DNA of 62,959 nt, from contig JAHREJ010000026.1 of NCBI GenBank assembly GCA_021733645.1, positions 1-62,959 of the forward strand, read 5' to 3'. Below the pieces are notes generated by a model. That model did not search any database, was not told the DNA's origin, and saw only the letters and a list, made by a program, of their open reading frames with translations. The DNA is from Bacillus subtilis subsp. subtilis (GTDB taxonomy: Bacteria; Pseudomonadota; Gammaproteobacteria; Xanthomonadales; Xanthomonadaceae). A program made the translations under genes and the position numbers. This document shows positions 45,497 to 53,813 of the stretch, piece after piece. Each line of letters starts with the position of its first letter. Position 1 is the stretch's first letter.

Positions 45497-46399
45497 ATGT
45501 CGGCACTGGACAACATCGGCAACCTGCAGGCCTTCGTGCACGTGGCCGACACCCGCAGCTTCGTCGACACCGGGCGCCTGCTCGGCGTCTCGGCCTCGGC
45601 CGCCGGCAAGACCATCACGCGCCTGGAGCAGGCCCTGGGCGTGCGCCTGTTCCATCGCAGCACGCGCAGCGTAACCCTCACCGCCGAGGGCGAGCGCTTC
45701 CTGCTGCGGTGCCGGCGCATCCTCGACGAGCTGGACGCCGGCCGCACCGAACTGGCCCAGCAGGCGGCCGCGCCGTGTGGCGTGCTGCGACTCAGCCTGC
45801 CGCTGGTGGGTGACCTGTCGCTGCCTATCCTGTCCGCGTTCATGGCCACCTACCCCGGCATCCGTCTGGAGCTGGATTTCGACGACCGCCTGGTCGATGT
45901 GGTCGAGGAAGGCTTCGATGCGGTGCTGCGCTTGGGCGAGCCGTCCGACTCGCGCCTCAGCGCGCGCCGGCTGGGCGTGTTCCCGCGCTACCTGGTCGCC
46001 TCGCCGGACTATCTGGCACGGCGCGGCACCCCCCAGGCCCCGCGCGACCTGCTGCAGCACGACTGCCTGCACTACCGCTTTCCCAGCAGCGGCAAGCTGG
46101 AGCCGTGGCCGCTGCCGCGCCCGCCCGGGGAACCGGCCTTGGAGCTGCCCGTGTCGATGGTGTCCAACACCATCGAGGCGCGCCTGGCCTTCGCCCTGGC
46201 CGGGCGCGGCATCGGCTACATCCCCGAGCACTCGGTACGCGATGCGCTGGCCGATGGCCGCCTGGTGCGCGTGCTGCCCGAGCAGATCCACGCCTGCGGC
46301 ACCTTCCACCTGCTGTGGCCGTCGGGCCGCCACGTGCTGCCCAAGCTGCGGGTGTTCATCGATTTCGTCAGCGCGCGGCTCACCGGGGTGAGCTGCTGA
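45497..46399 (+). CDS. LysR family transcriptional regulator
   Basis: A 300-residue LysR-type regulator with an N-terminal HTH (FVHVADTRSFVDTGRLLGVS) and an effector domain with DFDDRLVDVVEEGFDAVLRL. Divergent from the serine hydrolase-MFS operon across a 229-bp spacer, so it is probably its regulator. The spacer also encodes, in one frame, a Cys-rich stretch that I judge to be chance. Confidence 0.92.
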   Translation: MSALDNIGNLQAFVHVADTRSFVDTGRLLGVSASAAGKTITRLEQALGVRLFHRSTRSVTLTAEGERFLLRCRRILDELDAGRTELAQQAAAPCGVLRLSLPLVGDLSLPILSAFMATYPGIRLELDFDDRLVDVVEEGFDAVLRLGEPSDSRLSARRLGVFPRYLVASPDYLARRGTPQAPRDLLQHDCLHYRFPSSGKLEPWPLPRPPGEPALELPVSMVSNTIEARLAFALAGRGIGYIPEHSVRDALADGRLVRVLPEQIHACGTFHLLWPSGRHVLPKLRVFIDFVSARLTGVSC

Positions 46400-46574
46400 A
46401 CAGCATGCATTCACTTCCGTGGCGCGGTGCAAATCTATACTGGCCGTGCGACAGCCAGTCGCCTGTGTAATGAGGTATGCCCGCATGCGCCAGTGATGCC
46501 CCGCCGTCTGTTTGACGGCCTGTGTCCTTCCCGCCCTGTGCGTGAAGGGAACCCACGGCATCCCTGGAGGTCGC

Positions 46575-48185
46575 ATGACCGCATTTTCCCTCACGCTCGA
46601 CCGCGTGACCTGCACCCTGCCCGATGGGCGGGTCCTGTTTTCCGATATCAGCACTCATATCGACACCACTCCGACCGGCCTGGTCGGGCGCAATGGCGTG
46701 GGCAAGAGCGTGCTGGCCCGCGTGCTGGCCGGCCAGCACGCGCCCAGCACCGGCCAGGTGCAGCGCCACGGCCGCGTGCACCTGCTGGCCCAGCACAGCG
46801 GCGCCCCACCGGGCAGCATCGCCGCACTGGCGGGCGTGGCCCCGCTGCTGGATGCGCTGGCGCGCATCGAGGCCGGCAGTGTCGACCCGGCCGATTTCAC
46901 CGCGGTGGGCGAGCGCTGGAACATCCGCGAACAGCTGCAGGCGCAATGGCAGCAATTGGGATTGCCGGCGCTGGACCCGGCGCGGCCGGCCGCGTCGCTC
47001 AGCGGCGGCCAGGCCATGCAGGTAGCCCTCGGCGGTGCGCTGCTGTCGCAGGCCGACGGCCTGATCCTCGATGAGCCCAGCAACCATCTCGATGCCCCCC
47101 ACCGCACGCGGCTGCTGGATGCATTGGCGCAATGGCGCGGCGGGCTGCTGGTGATCAGCCACGACCGCCGCGTGCTGCGCGCGATGCAGCGCATCATCGA
47201 GCTGTCGCCGGGCGGTCTGCGCAGCTACGGCGGCAACTACGACCTGTATGCCGCGCAGAAACACGACGAGCACAGCGCCGCCACCGAACGGCTCGCGCTG
47301 CGCAAGCGCGAACGACGCCACCAGCACGAGGCCGCGTGCGAACAACGCGAACGGCTTGAGCACCGCCAGGCGCGCGCGCAACGCAGCGCGCGCACGGCCA
47401 ACCAGGCCCCGATCCTGCTGGGCGGCATGAAGCACCGCAGCGAACAGAGTGCCGGGCGCTGGCAGGCCCAGCAGCTGGAGCGCAGCGCAGTGCTGGACGC
47501 CCGTGTGCGCGAGGCCGCTGCGCAGCGGGACGATGCCGCAGGAATTTCCCTGCTGGCCCCCAACCAGACCGCGTCCGGGCCGCAGCGCGTGGCCGCGCTC
47601 ATCGACGTCCACCTGCCGTGGGTGTCGCCGCCGTGGCAGCACCTCACCCTGCAGCTGCAGCGTGGTCAACGCATCGGCGTGCGCGGCCCGAACGGTAGTG
47701 GCAAATCCACGTTGCTGCGGCTGCTGGCCGGCCATTGCGATGCCGTCGCCGGTACCTGCACGGTTGCCGCGCGCACCGCGCTGCTCGACCAATCGCTGTC
47801 GTCGCTACCCGCGCAGGCAACAGCCCTGTCGCTGCTGCGCGATGCCCACCCCGATGCCGGCGATGCCGATGCGCGCACCCGGCTTGCGCTGCTCGGGCTG
47901 GACGCCGAACGCAGCCTGCGCCCGCTGTCCACACTGAGCGGCGGCGAGCGCCTCAAGGCCGCGCTGGCCGCCGTGCTGTACGCAGGCGCGCCGCCGCAGT
48001 TGCTGTTGCTCGATGAACCCGGCAACCACCTCGATCTGCCCTCGCTGTCCGCGCTGGAGCAGATGCTCGGCCAGTTCCACGGCACCCTGATGATCGTCTC
48101 GCACGACCCGGCGCTGCTGGATGCCGTGGGACTGACCCACTACCTGGACGCGGGCGCCGACGGCTGGTCGTTGACGGCGGTGTAA
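46575..48185 (+). CDS. ABC-F family ATPase
   Basis: A 536-residue ABC-F protein: two nucleotide-binding domains and no membrane segments. NBD1 Walker A is GRNGVGKS, signature SLSGGQAM, Walker B LILDEPSNHLD; NBD2 Walker A GPNGSGKST, signature TLSGGERL and LLLDEPGNHLD. The linker (~200-300) is charged and helical. ABC-F proteins act on the ribosome, in translation rescue or antibiotic protection; this one is not clearly a known resistance class. ATG at 46575 follows TGGAGG. The 175-bp leader is long enough for attenuation, not demonstrated. Confidence 0.9.
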   Translation: MTAFSLTLDRVTCTLPDGRVLFSDISTHIDTTPTGLVGRNGVGKSVLARVLAGQHAPSTGQVQRHGRVHLLAQHSGAPPGSIAALAGVAPLLDALARIEAGSVDPADFTAVGERWNIREQLQAQWQQLGLPALDPARPAASLSGGQAMQVALGGALLSQADGLILDEPSNHLDAPHRTRLLDALAQWRGGLLVISHDRRVLRAMQRIIELSPGGLRSYGGNYDLYAAQKHDEHSAATERLALRKRERRHQHEAACEQRERLEHRQARAQRSARTANQAPILLGGMKHRSEQSAGRWQAQQLERSAVLDARVREAAAQRDDAAGISLLAPNQTASGPQRVAALIDVHLPWVSPPWQHLTLQLQRGQRIGVRGPNGSGKSTLLRLLAGHCDAVAGTCTVAARTALLDQSLSSLPAQATALSLLRDAHPDAGDADARTRLALLGLDAERSLRPLSTLSGGERLKAALAAVLYAGAPPQLLLLDEPGNHLDLPSLSALEQMLGQFHGTLMIVSHDPALLDAVGLTHYLDAGADGWSLTAV

Positions 48186-48194
48186 GCGGCCGCG

Positions 48195-49526
48195 TCAGTG
48201 CCGCGACCACGCCGGGAACGCGTCGGGCAGCAGCTGCCACCGCATCGGCCCGGCGTGCATCTCGGTGTCGGTGAGCAGGCAGGCGTCGAACTTGGCACGC
48301 ACCGCGCGCTCGTCCATCTCCACCCCGATCACCGCCAGCTCCTGGCGGCGATCGCCCCACCACGGGTGCCACATCCGGCGCATGGCCTGGTACTCGCCAG
48401 CATCGCCCACTTCGTCCATGCCCGGCATCGGCGCGGTCCAGCAGGCAGCCTGTTGGCGCACCCACCCCACGTCGGTGTACGGCACCTGCGGCGGTGGCAG
48501 CAGCGGCGGTGTGTCTTCCAGCCCGGCCTCCACCCGCTGGCGCGAGGCGTACCAGAAACCGGCAGCCCCGGTGCGGGTGGAGGCGCCCACGCTGGACAGC
48601 TCGCCCACCCAGTCCATGCGGTTGGCCAGCCAGAAGAAGCCCTTGCTGCGAATCACCGGGCCCAGCCCCTGCTGCAGCAGCTGCGCGAAGCGCTGCGGGT
48701 GGAACGGGCGGCGCGCCCGGTACACGAAGCTGCTGATGCCGTATTCCTCGGTCTCCGGCGTATGCACGCCACGCAGCGCCTGCATCCAGCCCGGTGCCAG
48801 CTGCGCCTTGATGTAGTCGAAGCGGTGCGTGTCCAGCACCTCGTGCAGCGGCACGTTGCCGTGCTCGGACAGCACCAGGTGCGCCTCGCGGTTCATCGCG
48901 CGCAGCACGGCCAGGGTCGACTGCAGCGTGTCGTCGGTGATCAGGTCGCACTTGCTCACCACGATCACGTCGGCAAACTCGATCTGCTCGGCCAGCAGGT
49001 TCACCACCCCACGCACGTCATCGGCGCCGGCCTGCTGGCCGCGGTCGGCAAGCCGGTCGGTCGAGCCGAAGTCGTGCAGGAACTGCTGCCCGTCCACCAC
49101 GGTCACCATCGTGTCCAACCGCGCGATGTCGTTGAGGCAGAAGCCGTCCTCGTCGCGTACCGAGAAGGTGGCCGCCACCGGCATCGGCTCGGCGATGCCG
49201 GTTGATTCGATCAGCAGGTAGTCGTAGCGGCCCTCGGCGGCGAGCCGCTTGACCTCCTGCAGCAGGTCCTCGCGCAGGGTGCAGCAGATGCAGCCATTGC
49301 TGAATTCCACCAGCGTCTCTTCGGTACGGCGCAGGGCAGCGCCGCCGTCGCGCACCAGTTGCGCGTCGATGTTGATCTCGCTCATGTCGTTGACGATCAC
49401 CGCCACCCGCCGTCCCTCGCGGTTGCGCAGCAGCTGATTGAGCAGGGTGGTCTTGCCTGCGCCAAGGAAACCGGACAACACGGTCACCGGCAGGCGGGCA
49501 TCGGTGGGGGCAGCAGGTGCGTTCAT
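48195..49526 (-). CDS. COG0523 metallochaperone GTPase (Zur-type)
   Basis: A 443-residue G3E GTPase. Walker [11 protein letters not shown] (residues 19-28), metal-binding CxCC at Cys79, Cys81 and Cys82 (NGCICCTL), SKCD for guanine specificity, and a C-terminal CobW domain with RPFHPQRF and a C-terminal His. Such Zur-regulated COG0523 proteins deliver zinc to client enzymes when zinc is scarce. A Zur-like operator lies 26 bp before the ATG and is shared with the divergent MerC-like gene, strongly supporting the zinc role. Confidence 0.92.
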   Translation of the reverse strand: MNAPAAPTDARLPVTVLSGFLGAGKTTLLNQLLRNREGRRVAVIVNDMSEINIDAQLVRDGGAALRRTEETLVEFSNGCICCTLREDLLQEVKRLAAEGRYDYLLIESTGIAEPMPVAATFSVRDEDGFCLNDIARLDTMVTVVDGQQFLHDFGSTDRLADRGQQAGADDVRGVVNLLAEQIEFADVIVVSKCDLITDDTLQSTLAVLRAMNREAHLVLSEHGNVPLHEVLDTHRFDYIKAQLAPGWMQALRGVHTPETEEYGISSFVYRARRPFHPQRFAQLLQQGLGPVIRSKGFFWLANRMDWVGELSSVGASTRTGAAGFWYASRQRVEAGLEDTPPLLPPPQVPYTDVGWVRQQAACWTAPMPGMDEVGDAGEYQAMRRMWHPWWGDRRQELAVIGVEMDERAVRAKFDACLLTDTEMHAGPMRWQLLPDAFPAWSRH

Positions 49527-49551
49527 GGAAGGACAGGGTCCGCAGCGGAAT

Positions 49552-49574
49552 GAAATGTTACTATATAACACTCA
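49552..49574. promoter_or_regulatory. Zur-like operator between the GTPase and MerC-like genes
   Basis: GAAATGTTACTATATAACA begins at 49552 and shows dyad symmetry around ATGTTA/TAACA. It matches the gammaproteobacterial Zur consensus, as I recall it (GAAATGTTA-TA-N-TATAACA...), at about 17 of 22 positions. It sits 26 bp before the GTPase start and 21 bp before the MerC-like start, so one site could repress both genes when zinc is plentiful. Confidence 0.75.
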
Positions 49575-49594
49575 TTGATCCGGGCCCCACCCCC

Positions 49595-49966
49595 ATGAAG
49601 CGTTCCTCAACCCTGCTCGATGCCGGCGCCATCGCCCTGTCCAGCCTGTGCCTGCTGCACTGCCTGGCCCTGCCGATCCTGGCCGCCACCCTGCCGTTGT
49701 TCGGGGTGTGGGCGCAGGCCGAATGGGTGCACGTGCTGTTCGTGGCCATTGCCGCCCCACTGACCGGCTTCGCCCTGTGGCGCGCGCACCGCCAGCACCG
49801 CCTGCCCGCGGCCGCCGTCACCAGCGCTGCGCTGGGCCTGCTGCTGTTGCTGGCCGGCGCCGCCGAGTGGCCCAGCCACCACAGCGAAACCCCGATGACC
49901 GTCGCCGGCAGCCTGCTGTTGGCGGCCACGCACGTGTGGAACGCATGGCGGCGGCATCGGCACTGA
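49595..49966 (+). CDS. MerC domain membrane protein
   Basis: A 123-residue membrane protein with four hydrophobic segments and the MerC-like CxxxC motif in the first (SLCLLHCLALP; Cys19 and Cys23). MerC family members move heavy metal ions across the inner membrane. With the Zur-like operator at its promoter it is more likely a zinc-responsive transporter than a mercury gene; no other mer genes are present. Short hydrophilic C-terminus with WNAWRRHRH. Confidence 0.85.
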   Translation: MKRSSTLLDAGAIALSSLCLLHCLALPILAATLPLFGVWAQAEWVHVLFVAIAAPLTGFALWRAHRQHRLPAAAVTSAALGLLLLLAGAAEWPSHHSETPMTVAGSLLLAATHVWNAWRRHRH

Positions 49967-50465
49967 GCGCGCGACGCGCTCATTGCACATAGCAATTGAC
50001 CTGGACATTGCCATGCAATTGAAGGTGCGCGGACAACGCGTTGATGGAATCCGGGCACATCCTACGCGGTTGACTCCGCCCAACATGGAGATCCTGATTC
50101 TTCATGAGGTTGCCCAGAATGAACGTCTCCATTGCTGTGCTCGCCCTTCTGCCGCTTCCCGCCCACGCCGGTGGACAACAACCTCCGCAGGATTCGGTCA
50201 CTTTCGATGCATCGGGGCAACGCATGGTGCTGCAAACCAGAGCGTGGTCCGGCTTCGGCGCGGGCACGTATCGGTGCAGCAGAAGCTTCGTGTCGGCGAG
50301 AACGGGAACCGCGCGTTGTAACCACCGGTATGCAAGGCTGCGTACCGAAGCACTGCGGCGGCGCGGCGGGCACCCTCCCGGTACGGTCGCCGTGCTCCCG
50401 TGCTCCCGCTGGCGTTGGTGGCATGCCCGGTCGTGCGACTGGCACCTGTAGAAGCTACGGCGCGC
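49967..50465. other. 500-bp spacer, possibly a decayed small secreted gene
   Basis: Lower GC at its left (CATTGCACATAGCAATTGACC...). A signal-peptide-like opening (NVSIAVLALLPLPAHAGG) starts at 50119 and continues as DSVTFDASGQRMVLQTRAW before changing character; a different frame of the same region reads VSVQQKLRVGENGNRAL and stops at 50321. This suggests one small secreted protein broken by a frameshift, or chance. No firm gene. Confidence 0.4.
50119..50321 (+). pseudogene. possible frameshifted small secreted protein
   Basis: From ATG 50119 the frame encodes a plausible signal peptide cleaved after AHA and a short mature part. Near 50260 the coding character seems to shift to another frame that ends at the TAA at 50319-50321. 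If joined, the product would be about 67 residues. Read errors are another explanation. Weak evidence. Confidence 0.3.
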
Positions 50466-50741
50466 TTACTTCCCGTAGGCGCGCAGCAGCTTCACCAGCA
50501 CCTGGGCCTCGGCGGCACGCTCGGCCGGGTCGGTCGGGCTCACCACGTGTTCCTGCAGGTGCTCGTCCAGCAAGGCCATCAGCAGGCCGTGTGCGGCACC
50601 GCGTACCGCCGAGGCCTGCATGAGCACATCGGTGCAATCGGCCTGCTCGGACTGCAGGGAACTCTCCAGCGCGGCCACCTGCCCGGCCATGCGGCGGACC
50701 CGGGCCAGCAGGGCCTTTCGATGATGTTGGACATGTGACAT
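50466..50741 (-). CDS. dmeR: RcnR/DmeR-type nickel/cobalt-sensing repressor (CsoR family)
   Basis: A 91-residue all-helical CsoR/RcnR-family repressor. The metal-ligand set His3, Cys36, His61 and His65 fits RcnR rather than copper-sensing CsoR (which needs two Cys). RcnR/DmeR proteins release DNA when they bind Ni(II) or Co(II). Divergent from a His-rich CDF exporter with a G-tract palindrome between them, the DmeRF arrangement. ATG at 50741 begins MSH, which keeps His3. Confidence 0.88.
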   Translation of the reverse strand: MSHVQHHRKALLARVRRMAGQVAALESSLQSEQADCTDVLMQASAVRGAAHGLLMALLDEHLQEHVVSPTDPAERAAEAQVLVKLLRAYGK

Positions 50742-50751
50742 AGGCGGAATG

Positions 50752-50772
50752 ATATACCCTATGGGGGTATAT
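50752..50772. promoter_or_regulatory. candidate DmeR operator
   Basis: ATATACCC (50752-50759), 5 bases, GGGTATAT (50765-50772): an exact 8-bp dyad with AT flanks and a G/C tract, the shape of RcnR/DmeR operators (T-A-rich ends around runs of G). It lies 10 bp before the repressor start and 16 bp before the exporter start. Confidence 0.7.
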
Positions 50773-50788
50773 TCACACAGCCACCGCC

Positions 50789-51766
50789 ATGACCCTCGCT
50801 GCCGCCGCCCAGGCCCGCCGCCATACCCATCGCTTCGACGATGGCAACCCACTGGCCGAGCGCCGCACCCGCCGCGCGTTGTGGCTGACCACGGTGATGA
50901 TGGTGGTGGAGATCGTCGGCGGCTGGTGGTTCAACTCCATGGCCGTGCTGGCCGATGGCTGGCACATGAGTTCGCACGCGCTGGCGTTGGGCCTTGCGGC
51001 ATTTGCCTATGCCTGCGCCCGTCGCTACGCGCATGACGGCCGCTTTGCCTTCGGCACCTGGAAGATCGAGATCCTGGCCGGCTACACCAGTGCCATCGCG
51101 CTGCTCGGTGTCGCGCTGCTGATGTCGGTGCAGTCCGCGCAGCGGCTGTTCGCACCCAGTGCGATCCATTACGACCAGGCCATCGCAATCGCCGTGGCGG
51201 GCCTGGCGGTGAACCTGCTCTGCGCCTGGTGGCTGCGCGACGGGCATGGGCATGCACATCACCACGGTCACACTCACGGTCATGGTCACGCACATCCACA
51301 CGCGCAAGATCACGACCACCCGGCGCAGGATCTCAACCTGCGCTCGGCTTACCTGCACGTGGTCGCAGATGCCGCCACGTCGGTACTGGCAATCGTTGCC
51401 CTGACCGCCGGCAAGCTATGGGGCGCTGCCTGGCTGGACCCGGTGATGGGCCTGGTGGGCGCGGTGCTGGTAACGGTGTGGGCAGTGGGCCTGCTGCGCG
51501 ACACCGGCCGCGTGCTGCTGGACGCGCAGATGGACGCGCCGGTGGTGGCTGAAGTGCGGGAGGTGATCGAACAGGGCCCTTGGCCGGCGCGCCTGGCCGA
51601 CCTGCATGTGTGGCAGGTCGGGCGCGGCAAGTTCGCCGTGGTCGCCAGCGTGGTCACGGCCGCGGCACTGGATGCCGACCGTATCCGCGAGGCGCTGTCG
51701 ATCCACGACGAACTGGTGCACGTCACGGTGGAGGTGCATCGGGTGGATGCGCTACCAGCGGCCTGA
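50789..51766 (+). CDS. dmeF: CDF cation efflux protein (DmeF-like)
   Basis: A 325-residue cation diffusion facilitator with six hydrophobic segments. Metal-site residues are in LADGWHMSSHA (helix 2) and HVVADAATS (helix 5), and a very His-rich cytoplasmic loop joins helices 4 and 5 (HGHAHHHGHTHGHGHAH). A cytoplasmic C-terminal domain follows (~230-320). DmeF exports Co(II) and Ni(II) in exchange for protons. Divergent repressor and operator support this over the zinc exporter CzcD. The loop's His richness suggests metal loading. Confidence 0.9.
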   Translation: MTLAAAAQARRHTHRFDDGNPLAERRTRRALWLTTVMMVVEIVGGWWFNSMAVLADGWHMSSHALALGLAAFAYACARRYAHDGRFAFGTWKIEILAGYTSAIALLGVALLMSVQSAQRLFAPSAIHYDQAIAIAVAGLAVNLLCAWWLRDGHGHAHHHGHTHGHGHAHPHAQDHDHPAQDLNLRSAYLHVVADAATSVLAIVALTAGKLWGAAWLDPVMGLVGAVLVTVWAVGLLRDTGRVLLDAQMDAPVVAEVREVIEQGPWPARLADLHVWQVGRGKFAVVASVVTAAALDADRIREALSIHDELVHVTVEVHRVDALPAA

Positions 51767-51770
51767 ACGC

Positions 51771-52103
51771 TCAGCGGTGCAGCAGCATCGACACGATGAA
51801 CAGCGCCAACGGTGCCGTGCTGACCACCGCACCGACGATACCCAGCCACGGCCAGCGTTCCTGGCGTACCCGCGAGGCCATGCTGGCCACCAGCCCCACG
51901 GCCGCCGCCGCGAGCACGCCGATGGCGACCCCGGTGGTCCCGGCCCCGGCAATGACGCCGTGATTGGCCACGCCGGCCAGCCAGCCGGCCGCACCGCCCA
52001 CCGGCAGGCCAAGGAAACTGCACAGCCCCAGCAACGGTGCCCGGGCGCCACGCGGTGACGGCGAAACAGACGGCGTTGCTGGCGAAAGGTTGGGCTGGGA
52101 CAC
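51771..52103 (-). CDS. small three-helix membrane protein
   Basis: A 110-residue protein, probably starting at GTG (52103), with three hydrophobic segments (LLGLCSFLGLPVGGAAGWLAG; GTTGVAIGVLAAAAVGLVA; WLGIVGAVVSTAPLALFIVS). Gly-rich and similar to small DUF-type membrane proteins of the group. An open frame runs upstream to 52316 but is antisense to the leader of the next gene and is not believed. Convergent with dmeF, whose stop is 5 bp away. Function unknown. Confidence 0.6.
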   Translation of the reverse strand: MSQPNLSPATPSVSPSPRGARAPLLGLCSFLGLPVGGAAGWLAGVANHGVIAGAGTTGVAIGVLAAAAVGLVASMASRVRQERWPWLGIVGAVVSTAPLALFIVSMLLHR

Positions 52104-52245
52104 ACGCGTTACTCGTCTGGAATGTCCCCCAACGTACACCCTGGCGCGTGTCCCGTGGCCCGCGTCTGCCACCTCCCCGCGTTCTACACGGCGTCCTCGA
52201 CCGCGGTTGCCTAGACTGCGCTTACCGCCGTAGGAGGTCACCGCC

Positions 52246-52671
52246 ATGCGCTCTGCCGCTTCACTGCTTCTGCTTGCCCCGGTCCTGCTGCTTGGCGCCT
52301 GCGGCAACCACGACAACGGCGCGGGCGTGTTCTCCGCCGATCCGCTGCTGGGCTGCTACGCCACCCACGCGCGTAAACCGGCCGAGTTCCGCATCGAGCA
52401 GCAGCAGGGCCAGTACTTCGTCAGCTTCAACCGCGACGAGCAATGGCAGCGCGATCCCACGGCGCTGCAGGCGTCCTCGCGCGCGGACATCACCCGCTAT
52501 TTCAAGGACGATGCCCACCAGATCGACAAGGCACTGGTCCGGCCCAATGGCGGGTTCGGCATTTTCCATTTCAACCCCGGGGCCACGCTCAAGGGCAAGG
52601 ACAAGAACAGCGACTACATGGCCTTGGTGCTGATCGGAGCCGGTCCGGTGTTCAAGGTGCGCTGCGGCTGA
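52246..52671 (+). CDS. lipoprotein, paralogue of 53349-53801
   Basis: A 141-residue lipoprotein with signal AASLLLLAPVLLLGAC (lipobox LGAC, Cys19). Mature part includes PLLGCYATHARKPAEFRIEQ, YFVSFNRDEQW, and ALVRPNGGFGIFHFNPGATLKG. A TAGGAGG site lies before the ATG. It shares its layout with the lipoprotein at 53349-53801 (LLGCYA / LIGCYA; QYFVSF / RYFIAY; GIFHFNPGA / GVFRFKPGA), so the two are tandem paralogues separated by a RAYT gene. No known function. Confidence 0.75.
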   Translation: MRSAASLLLLAPVLLLGACGNHDNGAGVFSADPLLGCYATHARKPAEFRIEQQQGQYFVSFNRDEQWQRDPTALQASSRADITRYFKDDAHQIDKALVRPNGGFGIFHFNPGATLKGKDKNSDYMALVLIGAGPVFKVRCG

Positions 52672-52694
52672 CCCTGGCGGCAACTGGCATTACC

Positions 52695-53180
52695 TCAGCA
52701 TGGCACTTCCCCCGGCCGCGCCATGCGATGGATGGAGCTGTACGGCCACTGCATCGCATCGCGCACGTGGCCATGCTTCACCGGATTCTGATGCACGTAG
52801 GCCACGTGCCGCCGGAAGTCATCGTCGTCAAGGATGCGATGCTCACGGAAGCTGCTGTGCCACAGCGGCCGCGCACAACGATCGCGGCGCAGCACCGCGC
52901 GCGGCGGCTTGCCCGGCAGGTGGCGGTCGAAGATGGCCTGGATCTGTGTCCAGCGCCGATGCCCGTCATCATCACCGGCCGGTAGCGTCCACACGCCATG
53001 CAGATGGTCGGGCAGCACCACGATGGCGTCGATGCGGAACGGCCGTGCCTGCTGTGCCACCCGGAATGCCAGCCGCAATGCCTGTGCATGCTCGACCAAC
53101 AGGCCGGTGTGGGCACGATGCAGGTGCGCGCTGAAGAAGTACGCGTTGCCGGGCTGCCAGGGGCGGTGATCGCAGGACAT
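52695..53180 (-). mobile_element. REP-associated tyrosine transposase (RAYT, TnpA_REP)
   Basis: A 161-residue HUH-type Y1 transposase homologue. The HUH motif is DHLHGVWTLP; the Tyr-containing region YVHQNPVKHG and a closing WPYSSIHR are typical of RAYTs. They are thought to be domesticated enzymes that mobilise REP elements. No GTAG palindromes flank this copy directly, but the window carries several, so a diffuse substrate is available. Start set at the ATG at 53180; an in-frame extension reaches 53228. Confidence 0.85.
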
Positions 53181-53348
53181 GCACGCAGTGTCCGTGTCCA
53201 CCCGCACGGCAGCGATCAGGACACGCATCGCCGTTGGCTGGGAAAGCCACGCACGATGCTGTCATCGCAGAAGCCGTGGCGGGTCAGGCATCCCCGCATT
53301 GGGGTGACGACGCTACACTGCATGGCCACCCGCACCCGTGGCTGCCTG

Positions 53349-53801
53349 ATGCGATTGTCTGCCCTGCTGTTGCCTGTGCTTGTGCTGCTTGCCGGCTGCG
53401 GCAACGGCGATTCGATCGGCCAGGGGCGGTTGATCGGTTGCTATGCCGCACCGGGCGCCCACCGCCGGGAAAGCGTCAAGCTGACGCGTGTGGACGGCCG
53501 TTACTTCATCGCTTACCGGCTCGCCTCGCCCTGGCGCCAGGTGGATACACCGCTGATCACCCCGGACGGCGAACAGCGCGCGGCCCTGTTCAATGCGGCC
53601 GAGCTTGCCCAGGTCGAAGCAGCCCTGCTGACACCGGACGGCCAGAGTGGCGTGTTCCGGTTCAAGCCTGGTGCCCGCGTCCACGGCCAAGCGCTGCACG
53701 AGGCCCATGTGGTGATCGAACAGGGCAAGGTGCGCGCCATGCGCAAGCAGCGCTGCCAATGGCTGTTCAGCCGCGGAACGCTGTTGCGCTACGGAACCTG
53801 A
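53349..53801 (+). CDS. lipoprotein, paralogue of 52246-52671
   Basis: A 150-residue lipoprotein with signal RLSALLLPVLVLLAGC (lipobox LAGC, Cys17). Mature part has GRLIGCYAAPGAHRRESVK, RYFIAYRLASPW and SGVFRFKPGARVHG, matching the lipoprotein upstream of the RAYT. The start could also be the ATG at 53322, which adds nine basic residues. No function assigned; the pair probably arose by tandem duplication before or with the RAYT insertion. Confidence 0.7.
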   Translation: MRLSALLLPVLVLLAGCGNGDSIGQGRLIGCYAAPGAHRRESVKLTRVDGRYFIAYRLASPWRQVDTPLITPDGEQRAALFNAAELAQVEAALLTPDGQSGVFRFKPGARVHGQALHEAHVVIEQGKVRAMRKQRCQWLFSRGTLLRYGT

Positions 53802-53813
53802 GGCGCGCCGCCG

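Noticed and set aside
46410..46441. Sigma-70 promoter before the ABC-F gene
   Set aside because: TATACT is present but no -35 box lies at 16-18 bp.
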